Assembly: GCA_001683735.1 (NCBI GenBank)
Contig: LUGG01000033.1
Coordinates: forward strand, 248,001 to 312,000
Length of the DNA stretch: 64,000 bases
DNA from: Grifola frondosa
Lineage: Eukaryota > Basidiomycota > Agaricomycetes > Polyporales > Grifolaceae
Reading direction: 5' to 3'
Part shown: positions 34,265-45,438 of the stretch, piece by piece
Layout of the letters: each line of letters starts with the position of its first letter
Position numbering within the stretch: the stretch's first letter is position 1
Position numbers and translations under genes: made by a program
Notes under the pieces: model-generated
The model's database searches: none
The model's input: only the letters and a program-made list of their open reading frames with translations
What the model was told of the DNA's origin: nothing

Positions 34265-34960
34265 CTGGGGCGTTGACATTCTCATATTGCTAGCAGCGTG
34301 CCATGACGGCAATCGACGGCATCGATCGTGTCTCTTGAGGCTGTTTCCCTGTCCGTGAGCACTTGCCGATTGTAGTCTCGTTACTGCTGAACTCGAAGGC
34401 CAGCGCTCACATGCACATGTATGACATAGCGAGAGCTAGTTGGTCAGCTGCCTGCCCCGTCATGCAAATGGTGCCTCTAATCCCGATCTCACGTGGATAT
34501 GGACGATAATTCGTACTCTGCTCTCCCCAGTTCTGTTGCGCCGCACCACAGCTCTCTCCAGAGTTCTGCGGTGCCATCATTGACTGCCTCTGGGACAATC
34601 CAAATGCTCCACCCCCATGCGCCATCACCTGCCATTGAAGGGCTCCTCGTAGCCACCTGCATATCCTCCTCCGAGCCCTGGGTGTCTTAAGCTACACGAG
34701 CGTCGCGGGCCTCATCCGTCCGGTGGCTGCGCACCCGCGCGTGTCCTACGCATATTTAAGAACGTTGTCCTGCCGCTGGTCGGCGGTCGTTCAATCCGTC
34801 GCTCCGCTGGTATTCGCGCGGTGGCTCGCCGTGCTCAAGTTTAACGGCGCGTTCGTGTGCAGCCTGCACCACCGATCAAGCACATCTAGTTCTCGGTCCC
34901 AACGACGTCGCTGCGGTCTCGCTGTACTTCTCATGGTACTATACGAAGTACATGCTATAT
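34265..34960 (+). pseudogene. Family W, degenerate copy 3
   Basis: GGCGTTGACATTCTCATATT, GTGTCTCTTGAGGCTG, GCTCACATGCACATGTATGA, GACTGCCTCTGGGACAATCC and AAGAACGTTGTCCTGCCGCT follow the order seen at 15.8-16.4 kb. Long plus-strand readings (YLRTLSCRWSAVVQSVAPLV, then FARWLAVLKFNGAFVC, 34760-34860) parallel the NVLECNGAFTG stretch at 38.29 kb. Function unknown. Confidence 0.4.
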
Positions 34961-35950
34961 GAAGTACAAGCTCTATGACACTCCGTCAGAAGATGCTTAT
35001 GGCAACGCGCTCTCTGCGCCGACGCCGCATCGAGGTAGTAGGCAGTCCTCTGTTGTCAGTGTGTATGTCTCGCTAGCGGAAGGAAATCCAAACTCAACGA
35101 CCATTCTCACCATTACGAACGAGCCGAAGGCTGATCACTTCATCTACGACCTCCTCAGGTCTCACGGGTCCCGTCTTCGTGAGATTTGCTAGAATGGTGA
35201 CGTGTCGAAATCCGATGCACCCCTATACCTCCATCTTGTCAGGTGCGTTGACGTTGTCACATTGGTAGAGATCGCAATGGACGGCATTGAGTCTCTTGAG
35301 GCTGCCCGCCATCATGTCGGCGAGCTTTTTCCGACTGCACGCTCACCGGTGCTGAACCCGATCGTCAGCAAGCAGATGCACCAGACACAAGACCCCTCTG
35401 CCATAGTGTAGGTGAGTTGGCTACGCTCGTCGTTCAAATCGTTTGCCTTCTCGAATCCTGATCTCACGCCTTAACTGTGGATTGTGATAACGATACGTGT
35501 GTCCGCCATCGTGCAGCACCGTAGATCATGACAGATATTGCGATGCCATCGTAGACCGCCTCCATGGGACCACCAGCGACTGTGCCACTTACCGTTCATG
35601 CATGTCCCCCCGCTTGTATTCGCGTAGCAACTCCCGTGCTTCGAGTGTTCAGGTTCAACAGTGCGTTCTCAGGTCGACGATCTTCGCCACGCTGTGGACC
35701 TCCGCACCATCGAGGTGTTCTGTGCTTTGCTCGAACTCCAGCAGCTCGTGGCAGTACTCCTGAGGTTCACTGCGCTGTAGCTGTGCAACGTCCGCTAGGC
35801 GGCCTGTGCGGACGCGGTTGCAAAGCGTATACCGCGTGCGCTAGATGCGCTGGTACTCGACAAGTGTCTGCTCGTACCTATTCTGGAGCTGTGGATCTGC
35901 CAAGTCGAGTATCAATTTGCGGTGCTTTTCAGACTCTTTACGAATGTGAT
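34961..35950 (+). pseudogene. Families W/V, mixed degenerate sequence
   Basis: Contains a second copy of the W opening: GGTGCGTTGACGTTGTCACA (35238), GAGTCTCTTGAGGCTG (35289) and SLEAARHHVGELFPTARSPV reading (35300-35360). Then GC-rich sequence with open but unsupported frames (35497-35977) up to CCAAGTCGAGTATCAATTTG and GATACCACTCTGAAGCCTAT, which matches 49.56-49.62 kb. Confidence 0.35.
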
Positions 35951-36760
35951 ACCACTCTGAAGCCTATGTGGATATAACCCGTGTTCCGTACCCTGGTTGG
36001 TGCGTTATGTGCCCACACTTGCTCATTTCTCTGTATCGTCGTGATTGCTATCTACACACGGGCAAAGATGTGGACCCACATTCAAGGAGCTCTACCCACG
36101 TATGCTAAGGTTCCCCGGAATTCCAAACGCTGCTGTCGCACGATGTTTAACCTCGAGGGAACCACACCACACCATTTCTCTGGACGCGACACGGTCATCC
36201 CGTTTGTTTTGATCCGAAAATCGTCGTACTGGCGTTACAGGACCACATTGAGCACGAGTGTGGATCATGGTTATGAGAGGATGCCCGAAGAGCGGTGGCC
36301 TGCTGGACACTGCGCGGAGGGCATTCGTGCTTGGCGCGAGGTGCAAGTAGACGTGCGAGCGCAGTGTCGAGTGACGGTGCAGCTGCGCACATGAACCTTG
36401 CTGTGGCCAATGAATGCGGTTCTTCATTCAGGGATCATCTATCACCGGGCCCAATTTTCCTTTCTCATCATCCCTTCCCGATGTTTCACACAAATCTCCT
36501 TCGCTGTCCGCTGTGCTCTCGAATTCCTGTGATAGAGTTTACGTTGCATAGCCATTCCTCTCACGCACGAGCCTGCTGATGAATTGCGTGCGGCATACAT
36601 GATAGGACAAGAACAAATAATAGACATATATGTGCTCGTCTACCGCGCTGACTTCTAGGACTCTTGCTCGGCTTTTGCGATACTCTGCCCCATCCTCGGC
36701 GAGACAGTGGAGCAGCGCGCTGCATATATTTCGGTGCACTATTTCTAGTCGGCGAACGCA
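35951..36760 (+). repeat. Dispersed block V, copy 2 (long form)
   Basis: About 800 bp, homologous over its length to 49.56-50.37 kb. Shared landmarks: GTGGATATAACCCGTGTTCC / GTGGATATAATCCGTGTTCC, GTGATTGCTATCTACA, GATGCCCGAAGAGCGGTGGC, GTGCAGCTGCGC, then the portion shared with 15.2-15.6 kb. Plus-strand frames read SVDHGYERMPEERWPAGHCA here and the 49.9-kb copy reads MPEERWPAGHRAGGVRAW, so a short stretch of conserved frame exists, but no start, stop or domain is shared. Confidence 0.55.
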
Positions 36761-37025
36761 CTGCCTGGTTCCGCGGTCGCCGCTGGTTCTGTTCCTATTC
36801 CATCTATCAAGCTATAAATTGCTGTGGCTGATACACAGCCTGGGGTTCGACTTCCCTCGGACGTATTCGTTCAACGTTCAATCATTGGATGATTTATCTG
36901 TAGCCGTCGTCCAGCGCCTTCCCTTGCTGATGTATCACGTTCAGCAGAATGCACCCGGTTGCCCCGAAAAACTACCCCTCATAGCGAACTTCGGAACTTT
37001 CTTCCCATTCTGTATTAACATTTGA
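36761..37025 (+). pseudogene. Family X, 3' fragment
   Basis: Reads FLFHLSSYKLLWLIHSLGFD and SLDDLSVAVVQRLPLLMYHV, the late X exon (compare LASYQLAVADTQPVLRLPSD and CLFVAVVSHLSVLFLAQDV in other copies), in a shifted frame. It joins block V directly, as at 50.37 kb, so the V-X junction is itself duplicated. Confidence 0.42.
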
Positions 37026-38150
37026 CTTTTGAGTGGACATTATCAAGGGCATCTGAATATGGAGCTGCAGGACGGAGGCGAGCATTTGATTAAAGTTATT
37101 GTGTCTGACGCTCAAGCTCGGGAGATCCAGGCGGACATGCACGACGCCATGTCCTACTTCCGCAATTCCTGCCACATATGTAAATCAAGTGGCATCCTCG
37201 CATTGCTTTCAGGGGCCTTCCGCTTGTCGATCGGTATCCGTCTCGATATCTTCTCGAGCATGATACACGTCTTCGCCATACACAGGGTAGTTGAAAAGTT
37301 TGCTGACGTCAATATCTTGACGCTCCAACGAGTCGTCATACTCATAGTGTGGCCACTGGCCACTCGGCTTCCCGCAAGCGCTGCATCGTTCAGTTCACTC
37401 GAGTCGTGCCAAAAAGTAGAAATGCAGAGCATCGCCATCAAGAAATTAGAACGGATAAGTGAGGCAGAACTCACTATGTCGCAAGCAAGACCTTTGAACT
37501 GTAGCCCATGGTCGAGTCTTTGTTGTTTAACAGGTCTAATCAATGGTATCACGATATCAGGCATGGGAAAACATTCCAAATGATTAATGACTGACCTTCT
37601 AGGTCTGTACGACACTCAGCTGCGGCATCGAACATCCATCATATCATGTCCGCAGCATCACATAGCTCGTCCTTCCTGATAACGATGATTCGACATGCTC
37701 GCACGATCTCATAGCCGTGACTAAGAAGCAGGTACAGCAACGGAAACTAGATACTGCAATTGGAGCAAACAAATAACGAGTTACCGACAACAGGGAGCCT
37801 GGCATACAAATTTGCGTACTTTCTCAATCCAGCCATGGGGACCGTGATGAACCTGAGCGCGTTCGCAGCATTGGTATCGGAGCGGACCGTCTCCGGTACT
37901 TGCCCCAAGCGCTGCTCTTCGCTGTCCACATAACTCTGGAACCATGCACGGGGAGCGTCAGTCGTTCCGCAACACATCCGGAATGAAATTGTGAGTTCTG
38001 TGACTAGTTCCCACACATTGTCTGAGTATCTGTCAACGTCGGTGTGGTTCGCAGAGTGCAGCAGAGGTTTCAAAGAAAACATCTTACCGAACAGTTGGTT
38101 GACCTTCTGCTCATAGGTTACTACTAGGATTACCAATATTCATCTGCCAT
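37026..38150 (-). pseudogene. EF-hand/ZZ-finger family E4, C-terminal half
   Basis: Minus-strand: VTYEQKVNQLFGKMFSLKPL, LHSANHTDVDRYSDNVWELV, YVDSEEQRLG (37880-38120), then KDELCDAADMI followed by a stop and WMFDAAAECRTDLE (about 37620-37690), and FYFLARLE / HYEYDDSLERQDIDVSKLFN (about 37300-37400). These correspond to the middle and C-terminal half of E3. The N-terminal region, EF-hand and ZZ finger are missing, and frame breaks are frequent. Confidence 0.58.
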
Positions 38151-38575
38151 CACTACTGACCATTTGTGCGCGTCCTGCGTGTCTCCAAGAACGTCGTTCT
38201 GCCACTGGTCCGCGCATTCAACGTCGTCCGTGCGGCACAGCAACTGTTCAACCAGTTGTTCGCACACGATGCCTCGCTGGTGTCTTCATGACGCTCAACG
38301 TGCTCGAGTGTAACGGCGCGTTCACGGGCCTCCTCCCCGTTATTCTCGGCCTCTCTGCAGACTTTCCGCATCATTGGGGAGCTGTATCTGGTTGCAAACT
38401 CCATTGGCTCACCGTCTTTCGACCGAGTACGTAGAGGCGGGAAGCTACACCTCTGTGTTCGATCCAAAAATGGTTGTGCTGGTACGTGCGCTGTGTATGC
38501 TGCAAGACCTAACCTTAGTGTTGGTTCACCGGCGCCACCGAGTGCCATATAAGCGCCTGAAGGTGGCGTTCATCG
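38151..38575 (+). pseudogene. Family W, degenerate copy 4, ending in repeat R
   Basis: RVSKNVVLPLVRAFNVVRAA then QQLFNQLFAHDASLV (38170-38285) in one frame and LNVLECNGAFTGLLPVILGL (about 38290-38350) in the next, followed by KMVVLVRALCMLQDLTLVLV (38465-38530). It ends in the diverged R repeat CCTAACCTTAGTGTTGGTTC...AAGCGCCTGAAGG (38505-38570), the same arrangement as copy 2 at 23.7 kb. Confidence 0.42.
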
Positions 38576-38739
38576 GCAAAGTAAGTACTCACGCGCACGA
38601 CTCAACGAGTCTAGTACTATGGGCCCAGTACGTAGCAGTACCAGTTACAACATTCGCGGCACGTTTCTGCTACAGTTGGCAATTGACATACTATGTGCGT
38701 GTTCCCACTATTCCTCCCACATTCTTCCACTATCCTATC

Positions 38740-40070
38740 AAACACCAAGTCCTTAGATAGATGATTCCATCCCATTGTCGCTAATTAGCACTCCATTATG
38801 CGATAGTAGAAGCATGCTTGTGTCCCGCGGGATGTCATCCTGTAGTGCGCCCGCGAGCGCAGCCTCGGTGCATATCGGCACGACGACTCGGACTTCTTCG
38901 ACTTCTTCGCCAGCGAGAAGGACAGCAGGATATCGCACCGAGCATGACTCCTATGTTATCTGTCAGATGTCGAGAATGGACGTCACAGCCTCTAGTTCTA
39001 CTCTAAATCGCTGCGGACTGCGTGCAGACCTTTGCTGACGATGTGAAGGCGCTCTCGCTAAATACAAACTATGGCCCGCCAGACGACGCTATTACGAGTA
39101 TGACACTGGGTCTGGGCGCGGACAAGGAGCCGATGAATCATCTCGGTGCTATTCCGTGATGCTGTTGGTAACTACAGTGCACCTCTGTCTTGATGAGCAT
39201 TTCCGTCCACATGCCCTTGCGTCGAGTCTTGATGATGATGATAACCCTCGACAGCCAGTGTGCAACCGTATTTCGTTCACTTCGTCCCCTTTGATAGCGT
39301 CTATGACGCATGTGGTCATGGCCACTTGCACACCATTGACGTGCTCTGAATAGGCGGCCCAAGTTGCTACGCTCTAGTAGATCCTCCCATACATTGCCCG
39401 GGTACATCCTTTCGGTAGGTCGCTCCAGTTAAAGTCCGTACCAGCCATACCATTTTTTCTGATGGAGCGTCTCCCTCGCCGTGACTTCTAGTCTATTATA
39501 TGCGAACACCGAGCTATCGCCGGTTACTTCTACTGTTCAACGATGCATGGTCTCCGGCGACTGTATTTTACATGTACATTTCGGGTGTCCCAAGTTTGTC
39601 TTCTGAAGTCCTGCAACGGTCAGTACCACAGCGTTACGCTTCGCTCCACTTCGTGGGTACAAAGTCTATTATGAGACCGCAGAGCATCGCTGCGCTCGTG
39701 GCCACATCACATCGTTCGATTCGTGATTCCGTGTCTGCTGACATCATGCAGTCTGGACTCGCGCTCGCCGCGGGCTCTATTCCTATCCCATCTAACAAGC
39801 TACAAACGTCTTGTGACTGATACACAGCCTGTACTTCGACTTCCTTCCGACGTACCCATTCAACCATTGGGTTGTTTATTTACAGCCATCGTCTCCGATC
39901 TTTCCGCGCTATTCCTGGCACAAGATGTCATGGCCAACAGGTGGTGCTATATTTGTTGTTCGGCTTACTGATGTTCCCAGTGATATGTATCATACGGATT
40001 GCGACCCCAGGCAAGCGATCCATCTTGGCGCCATGAAAACTACTCATCTCAACTGCTTACAGCTAGGTTC
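38740..40070 (+). pseudogene. Family X, degenerate copy 3
   Basis: Landmarks: ACGACGACTCGGACTTCTTC (38880), ALSLNTNYGPPDDAITSM then TLGLGADKE (39050-39130), FTSSPLIAS-like exon (39275), then LLLFNDAWSPATVFYMYISG and SEVLQRSVPQRYASLHFVGT, ATSHRSIRDSVSADIMQSGL and ALAAGSIPI (39520-39790), which is the longest undisturbed stretch of the late X frame. It ends LQDV-type sequence LSALFLAQDVMANR (about 39910). It directly precedes the intact DUF6533 copy 3, from which it is separated by about 270 bp. Confidence 0.48.
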
Positions 40071-40336
40071 TACGTGTTCCTTCTCATTCTTGAGTACCAA
40101 ACAATATATATTTGGCGTCTTACGTGGACATTGTTCGCACTACTGAGGCGAGCATTCATTCAGGTTATCCTTCCTAATTCGTTGATTCGTTGCGCTAGCA
40201 CAGCTACGATCAATCACGTTCTGACGGCGAGGATATCGTAGTGTGGTGATGTTGTCCTCAGCTGTAGATATAAGAGCAGGATATTTCCATGGCTGCTAGA
40301 CAATTGAGTTCGAAGTGGTTCAGACTACCGCACACG
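40071..40336 (+). promoter_or_regulatory. Promoter of DUF6533 copy 3 with TATA-like box
   Basis: Upstream element TTCTGACGGCGAGGATATCG, GTGTGGTGATGTTGTCCTC (about 40219-40260) followed by GATATAAGAG at 40267-40276, 61 bp before the ATG at 40337. The same GATATAAGAG word lies at 45369-45378 (copy 4) and 50889-50898 (copy 5), at a comparable distance from the ATG. Confidence 0.5.
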
Positions 40337-42020
40337 ATGTCATCCACTGCCAACGCCGAAGAATATCGACAACTGTGGGTGACTCCTACCGCAATATTTT
40401 CCTCTTTTAATATACCCTACCGCACAGCTTCATCATTAATTGTTGCTTGATATCAGCAACCGGTCAGTTGTGCACTTACAATCTCAAGTCGGTTTCTCAT
40501 TCCTATTTGTCGCAGCTCTTCTCGTCTACGAGTACTTTATCACGTTCGACCGCGAATATCAGCTCGTATGGAAGCGTCGGTTTTCGGCGGCCACCTTGCT
40601 TTTTTTGCTCGCAAGGTATTCTCTGCTTCTTGACTTCATCCTTGACCTCCCAACGATGTTTTCAATCTCGATGACGGTATGGTTCTTTTCCTGCTACTAT
40701 AGACTGTCTTTGCCCACTCGTCATTCCCAGAGCTGTTCTGTATTGGTTTGGTTGACGACAGCTTTGCAGATGCTCTTCCTTTTTCTTGTGGCCGGTGAGT
40801 AGCCATATGGTATTCTCACTCCTGACGGACAATTGATATTTTATGAAGCATTCTCAAGTCTCCGAGCATATGCCTTGTCCGGTCGTCAATGGCAAATCGC
40901 GTCATTGATATTCATCTTGTCACTGGTTCCTTGCGGAATTAACCTGGTGAGCTCTGTCCTCGACATTGAGCCTGGCATGAAATTGAAGCGCGATACGTAC
41001 TTCTAGTTTCAGTATGTGCGGCAAATAGTGGTTGTATCTCCATCTCCGATCAATTGTACAACAGTGCTTTTGGTCTCACCGGAACTCAACAACATGTCAG
41101 TGAAATTCATTCTGCCACTGCAGCTCATTGACTGGATCCATGCACCATATAGATGTATGTAGTGCTGTCGGCCTCATATTGCTCAAGTGCTCTTCTCACG
41201 CCATTATCCAAGTGTCGTATGTAGCGCGCGCGGCCACAATTACTGCAGATATACTTGTTATAGCAGTAACGATACGCCAAATGTACTGGAAGAGACGAGC
41301 TATTGCAGCAGATAATCTCCGAACTCCGTTGCACACGGTGATCCTGAGGGACGGTAAGTTACCATTCCTGTCTCGACATATGCACGACCTAATGAGACTC
41401 CATCAGGTACGGTATACTTCTTGTAGGTTATCAAAAGTTAAAATTGGCCTGATATTAATTGACAATGGTATATTCGCCAGAGCTTTGTTGATACTGAACG
41501 TTGCAGATATTCTATGCTTGTATATTGGAGAAACATTTGTAGGGAGATTTATTTACTCCAATCGCTACCTACCCTAGCTCACGAGCCGTGATGTGCTGCC
41601 ATCAGGAAGACTTCTCGTATATAAGCCAGTTCATTAATCCGTGAGTCACTGCGATTGACTTCTCTTCATCTAAATTTCTATTGATATTTGTTGCGGCACA
41701 GAATGACCGCAATTCTCATTTCACGGTTCATGCTCAATCTCCGCGAAATCGATGAATCCCAACGCGGCACCGAAGATTCAAGTCACCCGTCGTTTGTCGG
41801 CTCGGTCCAGTTTGCAGCTTTCGTCGAACCCCTCGGCGCCCCTCTCGACCACGAATTCTCGCTCTCTGCCATCGATCCCAGTTTCCTGGACGAGCAGATA
41901 GCCAATGGAGAGGGCCAGCACCAGGACATACTGGACAATGCGGAGGAAATAGAGTTAGGCCAGATCAGTTTTCATGAGCCATCCGAAGCCGAAGCCGGAC
42001 CATCTGGGTTCAGGGAGTAA
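40337..42020 (+). CDS. DUF6533 membrane protein, copy 3 (apparently intact)
   Basis: The only copy that reads through. MSSTANAEEYRQ; intron GTGGGT; FIINCCLISAT; intron GTCAGT; ALLVYEYFITFDREYQLVWK then RRFSAATLLFLLARYSLLLD (DUF6533 core, residues about 30-75); intron GTATGG; SCSVLVWLTTALQMLFLFLV; intron GTGAGT; FSSLRAYALSGRQWQIASLI; FQYVRQIVVVSPSPINCT; ISLTGSMHHIDVL; SYVARAATITADILVIAVT; LRTPLHTVILRDG; GTVYF; LILNVADILCLYIGETF; EDFSYISQFINP; MTAILISRFMLNLREIDESQ; and an acidic tail ending EAGPSGFRE. Ten or more short introns all have usable sites. Six to seven hydrophobic helices are expected, with a cytosolic or lumenal tail of about 100 residues. Family function is unknown; such genes expand in Agaricomycetes. 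Confidence 0.72.
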
Positions 42021-42189
42021 GCTATCAGGACTGTGATATTGTTTCGGTTCGTGGATCATATTGCCATCCCGTCATCATGTCGCGTGTGCTGATACTGAGA
42101 CTAGAAGAAAGGTGCATAGGAACTGGAGTCTGTCTGGCGTCAGGCACTATCCTTCGTTGATGTCTTATAAGATTGTAACTGTGTCGTAA

Positions 42190-43420
42190 ATTATAGAGGT
42201 CCAGCGCAGGACCAGTACATAGCGCGTCGGTACCAATGGCTTAGCACGTTCACAATTCCGGGAGATTGGAGTAATATGCAGGGTCTCCTCGGGATGCGCT
42301 TGTAATATGTTGTAGAATACAAAAAAGAGGAAAACATCATTGTAATGCCTCCAGAAATTATCTCGCAACCCGACGGAACGTAACATACATATTCCACCCA
42401 CATGAATTCTCCACGGACTTGCATGCGAAAAGCGAGGCTCGAACCTCGAGCACGCCTCCATCGCAGGTGCATAGTTGCACGACTGGCAGCGCCACCAGCC
42501 GCACCACCCCACCGACGAGCACCCCGCCTGGCCCCGAGCGCACCCATGTCGACGATGGCTAGCGGTGCTCCCGCACATCCTGCGCAAACTGATGCACATA
42601 CGCACACTCTCCACGTTGTATATGTCTGCTGCGGCGTTGCAGGGTGTGCGGTGGCGCGGGCGAAGAGAACAAGCCACTGGTGCTGAGGTACGTGAGGCTG
42701 CCAGACCACGTCGGGGGTGCCAGCCCGCGTGTGGAGGACCTAGAGGTGCGCACGAGTTGAGAAGTCGGGCTGCCCTCCGGACGCTCGTTGCGCTACAGAT
42801 GCCCCTCGTGCCGATATTGGCTATCTGACGCCTCAGCTGCGCTCCCGCAAGGTGACACGCGACGATCTTAGGATTTGACATAAGATCAATCTGTGAAAAT
42901 GAGAGCCGTCAGTCGCATGTGCAGTTGGTGACGAAAGGAATAAGTGCCTGAGCTTTTTCAGCGAAGGCGTGTTGCTCAAAATCACTACGCAGATTGTGAA
43001 AGAAAACTGAACTGTCTCCACGCCATGCCAAGAACTGTAATTAAGCACCAGAAGGATACTGGTACCATCGTATGTGAATGGAAGACACCTGCAGAAGTCG
43101 ACTGGGACACGTTAGGATGACTGGAGCATCAACCCACTCAGTGTAGCAATTCCCAGGATATTCCCGAGAATATACGATGTTACGAATCCTGTGCCGCAGT
43201 ACCTGGTAGAATAGCGTACAAGTATGCGCGCAGGCGATGAGAATAAGGTGGATGGTCGGGATATCTGGGAGGACTTACCGCCTTAGCAATGTACTCGACG
43301 AGCCAATATTCATCCTTCTCTCCCACCTACTGAGAAAATGCAGCCTCGGATGTTGTCGAGATGAATATGGGGAGTCGTATAGGCAGCACGGTCGGAGATT
43401 GTGCCGAGAGAATGGGGTCG
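42190..43420 (-). repeat. Block Y/Z downstream of DUF6533 copy 3
   Basis: Contains GGTCTCCTCGGGATGCGCTT (42282), CATCCTGCGCAAACTGATGC and plus-strand YVRLPDH, RVEDLEVRTS (about 42690-42760), minus-strand FSFTICVVILSNTPSLKKLR (about 42955-43015), TDGSHFHRLILCQIL-type reading and SDRAAYTT-type exon as DRAAYTTPHIHLDN (43355-43400). A 238-codon minus frame (42165-42881) is open here but is broken in the other blocks, so it is not called as a gene. Confidence 0.5.
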
Positions 43421-43532
43421 ACTCTGCCAACGGACGCAAAGAGAGCCGCCAGTTAAAAGAGCTGTTCTGGACTCTGAAGAGTCATTGGGCAGTCACGGAA
43501 AGACCTTGGTTCTTCCGGCAGCGCTTGTAAGC

Positions 43533-43600
43533 TGGCGCCTGTGAACCTAACCTTAGCGCTAGGTCATCAAGATCCGAAGCGCCACCGAAGCGCCTAAACG
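43533..43600 (+). repeat. Short interspersed repeat R, copy 3
   Basis: GGCGCCTGTGAACCTAACCT, TAGCGCTAGGTCATCAAGAT and CCGAAGCGCCACCGAAGCGC then CTAAACG: identical to copy 1 at 21.5 kb apart from GTGAA for GTAGG. The flank TATGTTTTCGCAGAG also resembles R copy 2. A further related word set (GTGCCATCTAAGCGCCGAAA, CAGCACCGACTGCTCACATG) lies at 43674-43722 and matches 23.74-23.80 kb. Confidence 0.7.
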
Positions 43601-43869
43601 TCGTCATGCGTATGCATCATCTCGTGGAGTATGTTTTCGCAGAGTAGACACCCGCGACCACAACGAGATCCGTGCCATCTAAGCGCCGAAACGTTCGCAA
43701 CTCAGCACCGACTGCTCACATGCAGAACTCATGTAAGTACTCACTCTATAGTCAAATAGTCCGAAAATAGAGTACCTATTGATACACCGGCACTTACTGA
43801 CGCATTACACACCTTACAACCACGGTACATTTGTACTACAGCAAGATATGCCCGTGTTCCCACTATTCT

Positions 43870-45135
43870 ATCCTATCTAACACCGAGTCCTGCAGCCGTG
43901 CGATACATTTGAGTAGACGGTATGTCCTATCGTCGCTCGTAACTTGCATTCCAATACAAGATTAGAGAGGAATCATAAAATCCCTCCTCTTTTACCACCT
44001 CCCATTAACTCGTCAAAGCAGGTTACAAAACCGCTTGTCTTCCCCTTCGGCAGGATGCTCTACACGGACATGTTCCTACCTATGATGTTGATCAGATGGC
44101 GAAAATGGCGCCACGCTGGCGCACATGGATGGACGCCACGGACTACAATACCCTGCCAAAACCCTCCGTCTTGTGTGGCCCATGCAGATCGTTCCTGACG
44201 ACGTCACGGCGATCTCGCTATATGCAAACTATACTGTACCAGAGGACACTATCACGACCATGGCACTCGGTCTGGGCGTGGACTAGGAGCTCAAGCATGA
44301 TATTAGTGCCGTTTGGTGGTGTGTTTGGTAACTATGTGCGCCTCTGTCTTAGTTGAGCATTTTCATCGACATACCTTTATTTTGAGTTTTGGTGCTTATA
44401 TTTTGTTCACTTCGTCCACTTGCACACCGTCGACGCACTCTTAACAGACGCCCCAAGTTGCTAGGCTGTGGCAGGTCCTTCCATGCGTTCTCGGAGGTCT
44501 CCTTTCGGTTTCCAGTCAAAGGCCAAATGAACCATACAGACCTTTCTGATGGAACGTGTCCCCTGTCGTGTCTCCCAGTCTGACATATGGGAGCAGTGTG
44601 AGCTAGCACTGATATTCTAGTGGTCGATGACTCATGGTCGCGAGCGACCATATTTCACCGATGTGCACTCCGGGAGGCCGAAGTTCGTCTCCCAAAGTTC
44701 TGCAGCTCCGGTACAGCAACAACACACTGGTGCGCTTCGCTGTATTTCATTGGTATATACGTTATGTCTAAAAATATCGAAGCATCGCTCCACGCCATCA
44801 TGGCCACATCACATCTTTCGATTCGTGGTTCCGCATCTATTATCGTGCGGTCTTGACTCGCGCTCACCGCCAGCTTTTTTCCTATCGCATTGAGCAAGTG
44901 CCAACATGCCGTGGCCGATACATGGCCTATACTTCGACTTCCTTCCTACGTATCCGTTTAACCATTAGGTTGTTTATTCACAGTCGTTGGCCCTCTCGCA
45001 TATTTCCGCGCTGTTCCTGACAGAAGATGCTGTGTCCAACAGGCGGTGCTATCTCTGTTGTTCAGCTTATTGATGCTCCCGGTGATATGTATGATACGGA
45101 TTGCGATATTATGCAAGTATCCATCTTGTCGCCAT
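43870..45135 (+). pseudogene. Family X, degenerate copy 4
   Basis: Opening GAGTCCTGCAGCCGTGCGAT matches 23.98 kb. Then NYTVPEDTITTMALGLGVD and an in-frame TAG (about 44225-44290), VDDSWSRATIFHRCALREAE (44620-44680), ATSHLSIRGSASIIV (44805-44850), and the late exon in a shifted frame. The usual ISFT...DSVCD exon is mostly deleted (about 44400). Confidence 0.45.
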
Positions 45136-45438
45136 GAAAACTACTCATCTCAACTGCTGACAGCTAGGTTCTACATGTTCCTTCTCATTCTCGACTACCG
45201 CACAACATATGTATGGCGTCCTAAGTGAATACCATTTGTGGTACTGAGGCGAGTATTCATTCAGATTATCCTTCCTGTCTCGTTGTCTCATCGCGCTAGC
45301 ACAGCTACCATCAATCATGTTCTGACTGAGAGGACATCGCAGTTCAATGATATTGTTCTCGAGTTTTAGATATAAGAGCAGAATATCTTCACCTCTGCTA
45401 GAACATTCACTTCGAAGTGGTTCGGACAACCTCACACC
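45136..45438 (+). promoter_or_regulatory. Promoter region of DUF6533 copy 4
   Basis: GTTCTGACTGAGAGGACATC, GCAGTTCAATGATATTGTTC and GATATAAGAG at 45369-45378, 61 bp before the ATG at 45439: the same layout as copy 3, so the promoter survives although the gene is dead. Confidence 0.45.

Noticed and set aside
42165..42881. 238-codon minus-strand frame in block Y/Z
   Set aside because: The equivalent frame is broken in the other four blocks, and the composition (Arg/Ala/Cys-rich) looks like chance openness of GC-rich repeats.
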